Origin: Armatimonadota bacterium
Lineage (GTDB): Bacteria; Armatimonadota; DTGP01; JAHWJO01
DNA: 7,894 bases
Reading direction: 5' to 3'
NCBI GenBank assembly: GCA_019348365.1
Contig: JAHWJO010000198.1
Span: forward strand, 1 to 7,894
The notes beneath the pieces are model-generated. The model saw only the letters and a program-made list of their open reading frames with translations. It had not been told where the DNA came from and made no database searches. Numbering within the stretch: position 1 is the stretch's first letter; the number at the start of each line of letters is the position of its first letter. The position numbers and the translations under genes are program-made. Shown here piece by piece: positions 1 to 6,281 of this stretch.

Positions 1-1425
1 GTCCTTCATCGCGGGACGGATCCGACGGGCCTGCGGGCCGTCCGGCGGGCAGGAGAGGACGAGCGTAATCAGGGCATCGGCGGGGGCGTGGCCGGTGTCT
101 TTCGCGCAGGAGTCCGCCAGCCGGGAGAGGGGAAGGGTCGTGCCCTCGATCTCCCCGGCGGCCAGGGCCAGGGCGAAGTTCCACCGGGCCAGCAGCGAGC
201 CCGTCCAGGCGGAGGTGCGGTCGGGATAACCGTCGGGCATGGGCCACTGGTAGAGCGGCTGCCCCATGCGGGAGAGGTGCGCCTGAAGCGGCTTCCCGCC
301 GTCCGTATCGGCGTGGAGGGCGCGCAGGGCCGAGATCATGTAATCGTACGGGCGCTTCATGACCGGCGGGGCCGCGAGGAGGTCCGGCGAGAGGAGCAGG
401 GGACGGAGCATGGCGGGGATGTCGCCGCCGGTCTTCGCGTAGATCGCCGCCAGCTTCGCCTCCCATGCGGGGTTTATCTCTCCGAGGAAGTGCCGGCAGA
501 GCTTCCCCGCGATGAAGGCGGCGGTGGCGGGGTGATGCGCCAGGATCTCCAGAACTCGCTCGCCATCGTGTTCCCCGCCGCCGGAAGGGATCGTTGTCCC
601 CAGCACCGTCTTCGGGCCGTCATCATGCTGCGCCGGGTCGAAGCGGAACGTCCCCTTGCGCCGGAGGAACCGGTCCTCCAGCGTCCAGCCGGTGAGACAT
701 CGGGCGACTTCCTGCACGTCCTTCTGGGTGTAGCCGCCATGCACGCCGAGGGTGTGAAGCTCCATCAGCTCGCGGGCGTAGTTCTCGTTGGGGACGCCGC
801 GCGCGTTGACCTCGTTATCGAGGTAGATCAGCATGGCGGGGCTGCGGGCGGATGCCCGGAGGAGATCGGGGAATGTGCCCAGGGCGTGGCGGCGGATGAC
901 CTCGATCTCGTCGCGGGGCTTGAAGAAGCCGCTCCACCCCTTGAAGCCGTAGATGTTGAAATGGTTGCCCCAGAAATCGACCATCCGCTCGCGGAGGGAA
1001 TGGGGGGAGTAGACGGCGCGGAGGATCGCGGCCTGCTGGATCTGGGCGAGCACCTCGTAATCGGGGAGGTCGCGCAGCTCCATCGGGTGCTCCCGCAGGG
1101 CGTCGATCCCCCGGAGGCGCAGGGCGAGGTTGCGGCCTTCGCCCCGGAGGTCCCGGTTCAGGTCCTCCTCCGGCGGGTGCAGCTGCTCCTCGACGAACGC
1201 GGGAATTCCCATCGCCTTCACACGCTCAACCTCACCGGGGGCGGGGCCGAAGCCGATCCGGTTCAGCAGGCGCACTTCCGGCCCGATCTCGCCGGGGGGC
1301 AAAGCGAAGGCCTCCGGGAAAGCGGGAGCCGTGACCCGGTGGACGACGCGGGAACAGCCGGTGAGGAGCGACCCCGCCCCCGCTGTCGCGCCCCAGCGGA
1401 AGAGGTCCCGCCGCTTAATGCTCAT
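1..1425 (-). CDS. DUF1800 family protein, Tat/lipoprotein-type export signal (3' end outside window)
   Basis: The frame stays open for 475 codons from the ATG at 1425 to the window edge, so the C-terminus is missing. The N-terminus has a twin-arginine-like stretch (R5-R6-D-L-F) and a hydrophobic run ending in a lipobox-like L-T-G-C24, suggesting Tat export and possibly lipidation. DUF1800 hallmarks occur in order: LLNRIGFGPAPGEVERV near residue 55; RMVDFWGNHFN; the core around 195-240 with YLDNEVNARG, PNENYARELMELHTLG and EVARCLTGW; FDPAQHDDGPKTVLG; KLCRHFLGE; and MGQPLYQWPMPDGYPD near 387. DUF1800 proteins are widespread in Planctomycetota, Armatimonadota and similar phyla. They are usually exported and often sit beside a DUF1501 gene; their biochemical role is unknown. 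A DUF1501 partner could lie just beyond the left edge but is not visible. The start overlaps the end of the upstream membrane gene by 11 bp, implying translational coupling. Family assignment is strong; function is not assigned. Confidence 0.93.
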   Translation of the reverse strand, partial: MSIKRRDLFRWGATAGAGSLLTGCSRVVHRVTAPAFPEAFALPPGEIGPEVRLLNRIGFGPAPGEVERVKAMGIPAFVEEQLHPPEEDLNRDLRGEGRNLALRLRGIDALREHPMELRDLPDYEVLAQIQQAAILRAVYSPHSLRERMVDFWGNHFNIYGFKGWSGFFKPRDEIEVIRRHALGTFPDLLRASARSPAMLIYLDNEVNARGVPNENYARELMELHTLGVHGGYTQKDVQEVARCLTGWTLEDRFLRRKGTFRFDPAQHDDGPKTVLGTTIPSGGGEHDGERVLEILAHHPATAAFIAGKLCRHFLGEINPAWEAKLAAIYAKTGGDIPAMLRPLLLSPDLLAAPPVMKRPYDYMISALRALHADTDGGKPLQAHLSRMGQPLYQWPMPDGYPDRTSAWTGSLLARWNFALALAAGEIEGTTLPLSRLADSCAKDTGHAPADALITLVLSCPPDGPQARRIRPAMKD

Positions 1426-2041
1426 ACGTCTCGTGCATTTCCGGTGCCTCGCGCATTTCCGAGACCTCTCGCATCTCCTGAGGCTCGTGAATTCCCTGAA
1501 GGAATTCGGCTCCCTCCCGCCGGGACATCCACTCCCAGTAGCGAAGCTCCACCGGGATGCTCGACGAATGGGTGAACAGGGTGCGGATGCCCAGGCCCAG
1601 CGATACGACGGTCATGACCGGGAGGAGCAGGAACCAGCCGAAGAACGGGATATTCGCCACGATGACGAGGAGCGCCGCCCCTCGCCCGAGGGCTGCAAAC
1701 GGGGAGAGGCCCCCATCCTGCCGCCGCACCCGCTCCGCCATGATCGTGGCAAGCCCGCCGCCGCCGAGCGCGGAGACCGCGAGCAGCCCGAGCAGCAGCG
1801 CGATCCCGGCGAGTTTGAGCGCCCCGTTCGCCTGGTTCATCAGGGCGACCGCGATGAACCCGATGACGGCCCCGGCCAGCAGACCCGTCACGATCACCTT
1901 GAAGGGCGACAGCAGCAGGATGGCCTTGCCGCGATGAGCGGCGCTGCCGAACATGACGGCGACTCCCACGAGCAGCGCCCAGACGGACAGACCCACCCCG
2001 AACACGCCCGCCACCACCGCCAGCACATCTCCAATCGTCAT
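1415..2041 (-). CDS. small polytopic membrane protein with C-terminal hexapeptide repeat
   Basis: This 208-residue protein begins at the ATG at 2041, preceded by a purine-rich GAGGGTGGG. The open frame extends 57 codons further upstream, but that part is charged and low in hydrophobicity, crosses the promoter candidate and looks non-coding. Hydrophobic segments lie at about 6-32, 47-69, 76-101 and 119-156; the last is long enough for two passes around an I-P-F-F-G-W turn. The IPFFGWF turn followed by a hydrophobic stretch ending in GLGIRTLF recalls the membrane domain that follows bactofilin-like (polymer-forming) domains in some bacteria. That resemblance is from memory and tentative, and no bactofilin domain is present. 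The tail, about 160-208, is hydrophilic and acidic and ends in three EMRE-like hexapeptides. The gene is the upstream member of a two-gene unit with the DUF1800 gene, so it may share its cell-envelope context. No function is recognised. Confidence 0.8.
   Translation of the reverse strand: MTIGDVLAVVAGVFGVGLSVWALLVGVAVMFGSAAHRGKAILLLSPFKVIVTGLLAGAVIGFIAVALMNQANGALKLAGIALLLGLLAVSALGGGGLATIMAERVRRQDGGLSPFAALGRGAALLVIVANIPFFGWFLLLPVMTVVSLGLGIRTLFTHSSSIPVELRYWEWMSRREGAEFLQGIHEPQEMREVSEMREAPEMHETYEH
1427..1480 (-). repeat. three tandem 18-bp coding repeats (QEMREV-SEMREA-PEMHET)
   Basis: Three consecutive 18-bp units at the 3' end of the membrane protein gene encode QEMREV, SEMREA and PEMHET (x-E-M-R/H-E-x). 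The units are diverged at the DNA level but keep the EM-x-E core. The last unit lies two codons from the DUF1800 start codon. The tail would be charged and probably helical. It may simply be a slippage-derived extension. Confidence 0.8.
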
Positions 2042-2131
2042 CCCACCCTCGCTTTCGTGCGGCGCGGACCTCCGCCGTTGAGACTTCCTTCCCTCATAAC
2101 GCTTCCGATCCGGACATGATGAGATGAAGGA

Positions 2132-2160
2132 AGGATACCGACCCTCTTCCGAAGCTTCAA
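2132..2160 (-). promoter_or_regulatory. candidate sigma-70-type promoter for the membrane protein/DUF1800 pair
   Basis: Read on the minus strand, TTGAAG (2160-2155) and TATCCT (2137-2132) each match the -35 and -10 consensus at four of six positions, with an exact 17-bp spacer. Transcription would start near 2125 and give a leader of about 85 nt to the ATG at 2041. The call rests on motif match and position only. Confidence 0.4.
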
Positions 2161-2173
2161 GCCCTCTTCCGAA
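2142..2173. repeat. 12-bp direct repeat overlapping the minus-strand promoter
   Basis: CCCTCTTCCGAA occurs at 2142-2153 and again at 2162-2173, exactly 20 bp apart (about two helical turns). One copy lies within the spacer of the candidate minus-strand promoter and the other just upstream of its -35. That geometry would suit a regulator binding direct repeats on one face of the DNA. A simple duplication is the alternative. Confidence 0.5.
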
Positions 2174-2461
2174 AAGGAGCTGAATGCAACATTTTACGAC
2201 CGACAGGTTCACAATCCCCTGAGGAAGGGGTTATCCTGTCTATAGCATAACTGTTCCGAGCCCCTCTTTGGTTCAAAGCGGGGATATAATGGGGATGAAC
2301 CCAAATCGAGCCGATGCGGGCGGGTCCGTAATGCCCCATGCCTCTCAGTGGGAGGGAAAGTCCCATCGGAGGGGGAACAGAGGGATGACGCCTTCTCGCT
2401 CGATGGAGCGGAAGGATAGGGATGACCATTTTACGCCCTCTTGACGCCTGAATAGATGATT

Positions 2462-2475
2462 ACGGATCGATCCGT
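2462..2475. promoter_or_regulatory. perfect 14-bp palindrome, possible operator
   Basis: ACGGATCGATCCGT is a perfect inverted repeat with a central CG dinucleotide, a layout seen in operators of LacI/GalR-type sugar regulators. It lies about 105 bp before the oxidoreductase start. It falls between a weak -35 (TTACGG, 2460-2465) and a -10-like TATCAT (2483-2488) spaced 17 bp apart, so a bound repressor would block that promoter. No regulator gene is in the window and the promoter match is weak. Confidence 0.35.
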
Positions 2476-2567
2476 CACGCCTTATCATCCGGTCCATGCA
2501 CGAATCCCATGATAGAAATCGGTATGAGAAGAGAGGAGCGCCCGGCTCCCCGAAGGGTCGGAGTGTG

Positions 2568-2573
2568 AGGAGG
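2568..2573 (+). promoter_or_regulatory. ribosome binding site AGGAGG deciding a TTG start
   Basis: A perfect AGGAGG stands 6 nt before the TTG at 2580. The upstream in-frame ATG at 2496 has no such sequence in front of it. Starting at the TTG gives a compact Tat signal (MSRYSRREFL); starting at the ATG would add 28 arginine- and lysine-rich residues before it. Confidence 0.7.
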
Positions 2574-2579
2574 AAACCT

Positions 2580-4037
2580 TTGTCTCGTTATTCACGAAGA
2601 GAATTCTTAGAAATGTCTCTGATGACTGCCTCTGCCGCGCTCGCCGTCACCGCGATGGAGGACGCGCGGGCGGCGGAGGGCCCGGTCAATACCCCGGCCC
2701 CCGGCAGCCCCAACGACGCGATCATGATCGGCGTGATCGGGGTGAAGAATCGCGGGTTGAACCACGTCGACGGCTATCTCGGCGCGCCTGGAGCGACGGT
2801 CGCCGCCATCTGCGACGTGGACCTCGCCATGGCGGAGCGAGCTGCGAAACGCGTCGAGGAGAAGACGGGGCAGCGGCCCCGAATCTACCAGGACCTCCGC
2901 AAGCTGTACGAGGATCGGGAGATCGACGCGGTCTCGATGGCGCTGCCGATCCACTGGCACGCGCTGGCGTCGATCTGGGCGATGCAGGCGGGCAAGGACG
3001 TGTACGTGGAGAAGCCGGTCTGCCACAACCTGTTCGAGGGGCGGCAGATGGTGAACGCCGCGCGGCGGTACAACCGGATCTGCCAGTCGGGGACGCAGTC
3101 CCGCTCCTATCAGGCGACCCGCGACGCCGTGCAGTACATCCACGACGGTAAGATCGGGAAGGTGCATCTTGCGCGGGGGCTTTGCTACAAGAGCCGGGGC
3201 AGCATCGGCGTGCTCCCGGACGGCCCGGTTCCGGCGGGGGTGGATTACAACATCTGGCTGGGTCCGGCTCCTGCGCGGCCCTTCAACCCGAACCGGTTTC
3301 ACTACAACTGGCACTGGCACTGGGACTACGGCTCTGGAGACCTCGGCAACCAGGGCATCCACCAGATGGACATCGCGCGGTGGGCGCTCAATGAAGACCG
3401 ACTCCCGACCAGCGTGATGGGTCTCGGCGGGCGGTTCGGCTACCAGGACCAGGGCGAGACCCCCAACACCGAGATCGCCTGGTTCGACTATGGCGACCAG
3501 CACCTGATCTTCGAGGTGCGCGGACTGAAAACGCCCAAATTGACCGGGGTGGACATCGGCGACATCGTCTACGGGAAGGACGGGTACGTCGCCTTCACCA
3601 GCAACTACGGGAACGCAGGGGCGTTCGATAATGCGGGCAATAAAGTGATGGAGTTCAAAGGCGGGGGCAACCACTTCCGCAACTTCCTGGACGCGGTTCG
3701 CAGCCGCCGGGCCGAAGACCTGAACGCGCCCATCCGGGACGGCTACCTCTCCAGCGCGCTCTGCCACCTGGGTAATATCTCGTACCGGGTGGGGAAACCC
3801 GCATCCTTCAAGCAGTCACCGAAAAGCATCGCGGAGCGGAAGGAGATGAAGGAGGCGTTCGAGCGGATGCAGAGCCACCTCGCCGAGAACGGGGTGGACC
3901 TGGACGTGACGGCGTATCAGCTCGGCCCCGTCCTGCGGTTCGACCCGAATCGGGAGCGGTTCCGGGATCACCGCCAGGCGAACGCGCTGCTGTCGCGCGA
4001 GTACCGCCGCCCGTTCGTCGTGCCGGAACGTTTGTAA
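2580..4037 (+). CDS. Gfo/Idh/MocA family oxidoreductase, Tat-exported
   Basis: Using the TTG start, this is a 485-residue NAD(P)-dependent sugar oxidoreductase-type protein. The N-terminus has a Tat signal (S5-R6-R7-E-F-L), a short hydrophobic stretch and an A-R-A-type cleavage site near residue 31. The Rossmann fold begins with IGVIGVKNRG (G51, G54, G59) and continues to ICDVD at the second strand. The family EKP motif is E144-K145-P146. The C-terminal domain carries GNQGIHQMDIARW with H261 and D264, the usual catalytic-region residues. Exported members of this large family are common in Planctomycetota, Armatimonadota and Bacteroidota; some oxidise or rearrange sugars and glycosides using a tightly bound cofactor, others are uncharacterised. 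An ATG at 2496 would give 513 residues but lacks a ribosome binding site. The gene leads the rightward cluster and stands 239 bp before the GH10 gene. The substrate cannot be read from the sequence; location beside a glycanase suggests a sugar. Confidence 0.9.
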   Translation: MSRYSRREFLEMSLMTASAALAVTAMEDARAAEGPVNTPAPGSPNDAIMIGVIGVKNRGLNHVDGYLGAPGATVAAICDVDLAMAERAAKRVEEKTGQRPRIYQDLRKLYEDREIDAVSMALPIHWHALASIWAMQAGKDVYVEKPVCHNLFEGRQMVNAARRYNRICQSGTQSRSYQATRDAVQYIHDGKIGKVHLARGLCYKSRGSIGVLPDGPVPAGVDYNIWLGPAPARPFNPNRFHYNWHWHWDYGSGDLGNQGIHQMDIARWALNEDRLPTSVMGLGGRFGYQDQGETPNTEIAWFDYGDQHLIFEVRGLKTPKLTGVDIGDIVYGKDGYVAFTSNYGNAGAFDNAGNKVMEFKGGGNHFRNFLDAVRSRRAEDLNAPIRDGYLSSALCHLGNISYRVGKPASFKQSPKSIAERKEMKEAFERMQSHLAENGVDLDVTAYQLGPVLRFDPNRERFRDHRQANALLSREYRRPFVVPERL

Positions 4038-4042
4038 AGAGC

Positions 4043-4070
4043 AGTCTGTGAGTCGGGAGTCTGTGAGTCG
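4043..4070. repeat. 13-bp direct repeat
   Basis: AGTCTGTGAGTCG occurs at 4043-4055 and 4058-4070, separated by two bases. It begins 5 bp after the oxidoreductase stop codon and abuts the left hairpin repeat. It may be a target duplication or slippage product; no function is assigned. Confidence 0.75.
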
Positions 4071-4122
4071 CCCTCACCCCCCGCGCTTCGCGCTGACCCC
4101 TCTCCCAGAATTGGGAGAGGGG
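4071..4122 (+). repeat. palindromic hairpin repeat, left copy
   Basis: The unit has three parts: a CCCTCACCCC head, a small GCGC-TTC-GCGC-like hairpin, and a long perfect hairpin with an 11-bp stem (CCCCTCTCCCA at 4097-4107 pairing with 4112-4122) and a 4-nt loop. The same three-part architecture appears inverted at 4194-4238. Units of this type are, from memory, dispersed many times in some high-GC genomes. The long hairpin could also slow or end transcription from the oxidoreductase gene, but no T-tract follows it. Confidence 0.75.
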
Positions 4123-4193
4123 ATCGGAACGTACAGTCTTACGGCTTCGGCCCTCTTCCTCTGGAGTGGTCCCATGTACCCATGGACTCGTTT

Positions 4194-4238
4194 GGCCCCT
4201 CTCCCTTTGGGAGGGGTGGCCGAAGGCCGGGGTGAAGG
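4194..4238 (-). repeat. palindromic hairpin repeat, right (inverted) copy
   Basis: Read on the minus strand, this unit has a CCTTCACCCC head, a GGCC-TTC-GGCC hairpin and a CCCCTCCC / GGGAGAGGGG stem with a 2-nt bulge. It therefore matches the left copy in reverse orientation. The pair flanks about 70 bp of unique DNA, giving a MITE-like or REP-pair arrangement. The right copy ends 38 bp before the GH10 start codon. Confidence 0.7.
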
Positions 4239-4276
4239 CGACTCCCCTCGCTTCTGTAACACCCTTTGAATCCTCT

Positions 4277-6061
4277 ATGCGTTTCCTCCTCTCCGTTTTC
4301 CTTATCAGCGCCCTTTCCGCCCTAACCTCGTCAGCGCACCCGGCGAACCTCATCAACCCAAAAGCATGGGATCTCCGACAGCCTGCCGGGGAGTACGCGA
4401 CGCTGGAGACCGTTCCCGCCGAAGGGAAGCCGGACGGCCATAAGGATGCGCTCCGCATCACCGTGAAGAAAGCCGCCGAGCCGTTCTATGCGCTCTCCGT
4501 CGGGCAGAAGTTCCCCGCCGCCGTCTCCCGGCACGATCGGGTGAGCCTCCGGTTCTGGGCGCGATCCGCCACCGGCAACCCCCTGCGAGCCGTCATCGAG
4601 AAAGCGGGGCCGCCCTACACGAGCGTTGCGGGAACGAGCCCATCTCTGGCGAGGGAGTGGAAGGAGTACCGCGCCGTCGGGAATCCGGCGGAGGAGTACG
4701 GCCCGAACGACCTGCACGTCCGGTTCCAGATGGGCCACCAGCCGGGCGTGGTGGAGTTGGCCGGGGTGACGGTGGAGAACCTCGGCCCGGACCCGGCCCT
4801 GAAAGCGGCGGAGAGGGCCGTGCAGCCCGCCGCCGTCCGCGAGCGGATCCGCAAGCACCGGATGGGGGAGTTGAAGGTACTCGTCCGGGATAAGAAAGGC
4901 CGCCCCGTACGGAACGCGACGGTCACGGTGGAGCAGACCCGGCACGCGTTCCTGTTCGGGTGCAACCTCTTCAACTTCCAGCCGGAGAACACCGAGCCGT
5001 GGCAGGCGGCGTACCGGGAACGGTTCGCGGCCCTGTTCAACTTCGCCACGCTGCCGTTCTACTGGGGATCGGTTGTACGGGAGCGCGGCAAGACCCGGCA
5101 CGAGCGGATCGAGGCGATGGCGCGGTGGTGCCGGGCGCACGGCATCACGCCGAAGGGCCATCCGCTCGTCTGGCACGAGGTGTACCCCGCTTGGGCGCCC
5201 AAAGAGGCCGAAGCGACCTTGCCGGTCCTGCGCGAGTGGGTGCAGGACAACCTCCGGCGTTATCGCGAACTGATCCCTATCTGGGACGTGATGAACGAGG
5301 CGAACGTCGCCGCGACCTATCCGCAGACCGGGGTGGGGGACTGGGTGCGGCAGGTCGGCCCGGCGCGTGCGGTGGCGACGGCGCTGGAATGGGCGGAAGC
5401 GGCGACGAAAGAGTGGGAGCCGCTCCTCCTCTACAACGATTTCAACACCGGCGAGGAGAACGTCCGCCTGCTGAAGCAGCTCCAAGAATGGAACGCGCTG
5501 CCGGACGCCGTCGGCATCCAGTCGCACATGCACAACGGCGGCCACTGGGACCTGGTCCGCGTGTGGCTGACCGCCAACCGGTTCGCGCAGTTCGGAAAGC
5601 CGGTCCACTTCACGGAGGTGTCGGTTCTCAGTGGCCCCCGGCGGGAGAATTACAGCCTCCGGTGGCCGTACGTGACGGACTGGCTGACCACCCCGGAGGA
5701 GGAAGCGGCCCAGGCGGCGTACCTGGAGCGGTTCTATTCCGTGCTGTTCAGCCACCCCGACGTTCATGCGATCACGTACTGGGATTTCAGCGACCGGGAG
5801 GCGTGGCTCGGCGCGCCGACGGGACTCCTGCGGCGGGATATGACCCCGAAACCCGCCTATGACCGCCTGATGAAGCTGATCCGTAAGGAGTGGTGGACGA
5901 AGGCAACGGGCAAGACGGGCTCCACCGGACGCTATGGGACGCGAGTTTTTTACGGTGAGCATCGCGTGACGGCGACGGACGGGACGGGGAAGCGAGTCAC
6001 TCAGACGGTGTCCCTCCCGATGGGGAGCGGCGCGCGGACGGTGACCCTGACCCTCCCGTGA
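4277..6061 (+). CDS. secreted glycoside hydrolase family 10 protein (endo-1,4-beta-xylanase-like) with N-terminal CBM-like module
   Basis: This 594-residue protein starts at the ATG at 4277, which opens directly into a Sec-type signal peptide (MRFLLSVFLISALSAL, cleavage near residue 20). An in-frame upstream ATG would read through the right hairpin repeat and bury the signal. There is no clear Shine-Dalgarno before 4277. Residues about 20-170 form a beta-rich module resembling CBM4/9-type domains (RFWARSATG, AREWKEY, ending VVELAGVTVENLG). A short Ig-like stretch at about 196-225 (MGELKVLVRDKKGRPV) leads into the GH10 barrel at FLFGCNLF. GH10 signatures are GHPLVWH (H295 to H300), WDVMNEA with acid/base E341, YNDFNTG, QSHMH, HFTEVS with nucleophile E447, and ITYWDFSD (W502). 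The 106-residue spacing of the two glutamates suits the family. A small beta tail (about 555-594) ends the protein. GH10 enzymes cleave xylan-type beta-1,4 linkages with retention; the exact substrate here is inferred. Both catalytic residues are present. Confidence 0.9.
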   Translation: MRFLLSVFLISALSALTSSAHPANLINPKAWDLRQPAGEYATLETVPAEGKPDGHKDALRITVKKAAEPFYALSVGQKFPAAVSRHDRVSLRFWARSATGNPLRAVIEKAGPPYTSVAGTSPSLAREWKEYRAVGNPAEEYGPNDLHVRFQMGHQPGVVELAGVTVENLGPDPALKAAERAVQPAAVRERIRKHRMGELKVLVRDKKGRPVRNATVTVEQTRHAFLFGCNLFNFQPENTEPWQAAYRERFAALFNFATLPFYWGSVVRERGKTRHERIEAMARWCRAHGITPKGHPLVWHEVYPAWAPKEAEATLPVLREWVQDNLRRYRELIPIWDVMNEANVAATYPQTGVGDWVRQVGPARAVATALEWAEAATKEWEPLLLYNDFNTGEENVRLLKQLQEWNALPDAVGIQSHMHNGGHWDLVRVWLTANRFAQFGKPVHFTEVSVLSGPRRENYSLRWPYVTDWLTTPEEEAAQAAYLERFYSVLFSHPDVHAITYWDFSDREAWLGAPTGLLRRDMTPKPAYDRLMKLIRKEWWTKATGKTGSTGRYGTRVFYGEHRVTATDGTGKRVTQTVSLPMGSGARTVTLTLP

Positions 6062-6062
6062 G

Positions 6063-6089
6063 AAGGCCGATTTGCCAAGGCCGATTTGC
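6063..6089. repeat. 13-bp direct repeat after the GH10 stop
   Basis: AAGGCCGATTTGC occurs at 6063-6075 and 6077-6089, one base apart, immediately after the GH10 stop codon. A GGCC-ctccccc-GGCC inverted pair follows a few bases later, but no T-run makes it a convincing terminator. Confidence 0.75.
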
Positions 6090-6209
6090 GATTGGCCCTC
6101 CCCCGGCCCTTTCAGGAGCAGTCGATAGGTCGGAGTCTCGCCCTCTCAAAGGCTGGATTCGAGGAAAGGGGGAATTCCAAACTGTCGCCCCGAAGAGAAA
6201 CCCATCAAC

Positions 6210-6268
6210 GCGATCTGATCTTCGTATATGCGATCTGATCTCCGTATACGCGATCTGATCTCCGATAC
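6210..6268. repeat. three tandem 20-bp repeats upstream of the DUF6807 gene
   Basis: The unit is GCGATCTGATCTCCGTATAC. Copy 1 (6210-6229) has two substitutions, copy 2 (6230-6249) matches, and copy 3 (6250-6268) lacks one base. Each copy contains the half-repeat GATCTGATC, and the first two end in a -10-like TATA segment (TATATG at 6225, TATACG at 6245). The array ends 13 bp before the DUF6807 start codon, so it lies in the promoter or leader. It could be a regulator-binding array or simple slippage. The rest of the 220-bp spacer shows nothing else clear. Confidence 0.85.
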
Positions 6269-6281
6269 GCGCGAGAGGGCT

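Larger units (their letters stand above)
2042..2579. other. divergent intergenic region without a gene
   Basis: No frame on either strand here looks protein-like. The region contains the leftward promoter candidate, a direct repeat and the 14-bp palindrome, listed separately. Short potential hairpins are CCCCT-gagga-AGGGG (about 2216-2230), TGGGA-gggaaag-TCCCA (about 2349-2365) and CGCTC-gatg-GAGCG (2397-2410). A perfect TATAAT lies at 2285-2290 but has no acceptable -35 at the right distance. If it is used, the oxidoreductase transcript would have a structured leader of roughly 280 nt. I could not match the leader to any known riboswitch class. Confidence 0.55.

Noticed and set aside
88..1575. 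Plus-strand open frame of 495 codons
   Set aside because: It is antisense to the DUF1800 gene, whose family motifs are clear on the minus strand. The plus frame gives low-complexity Gly/Ala/Arg/Pro/Glu-rich sequence typical of high-GC shadow frames.
1130..2119. Plus-strand open frame of 329 codons
   Set aside because: Arg/Pro/Gln-rich with no domain; antisense to the membrane protein and the DUF1800 start.
2285..2290. TATAAT as a promoter for the oxidoreductase gene
   Set aside because: The hexamer is perfect but no -35-like sequence lies 15-19 bp upstream and there is no extended -10, so it is not listed as a promoter.
2281..2420. Possible riboswitch in the leader
   Set aside because: Several short hairpins are present, but I could not match conserved core sequences of any riboswitch class.
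2157..2429. Minus-strand 90-codon frame in the intergenic region
   Set aside because: Composition resembles translated non-coding DNA, with no ribosome binding site and no domain; it covers promoter-like sequence and hairpins.
2607..3767. Minus-strand open frame of 386 codons
   Set aside because: Antisense shadow of the Gfo/Idh/MocA gene, rich in Val/Arg/His/Pro with no recognisable motif.
4097..4122. Rho-independent terminator after the oxidoreductase gene
   Set aside because: The stem is strong, but no T-tract follows, and it belongs to a repeat unit with an inverted partner, so it is described as a repeat.
4331..5962. Minus-strand open frame of 543 codons
   Set aside because: Antisense shadow of the GH10 gene; the plus frame carries both catalytic motifs.
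6058..6258. Plus-strand 66-codon frame between the GH10 and DUF6807 genes
   Set aside because: It is built from the direct and tandem repeats, has no domain and no clear ribosome binding site.
6210..6268. CRISPR array
   Set aside because: The three units are directly contiguous with no spacers between them and are only 20 bp long; this is a simple tandem repeat.
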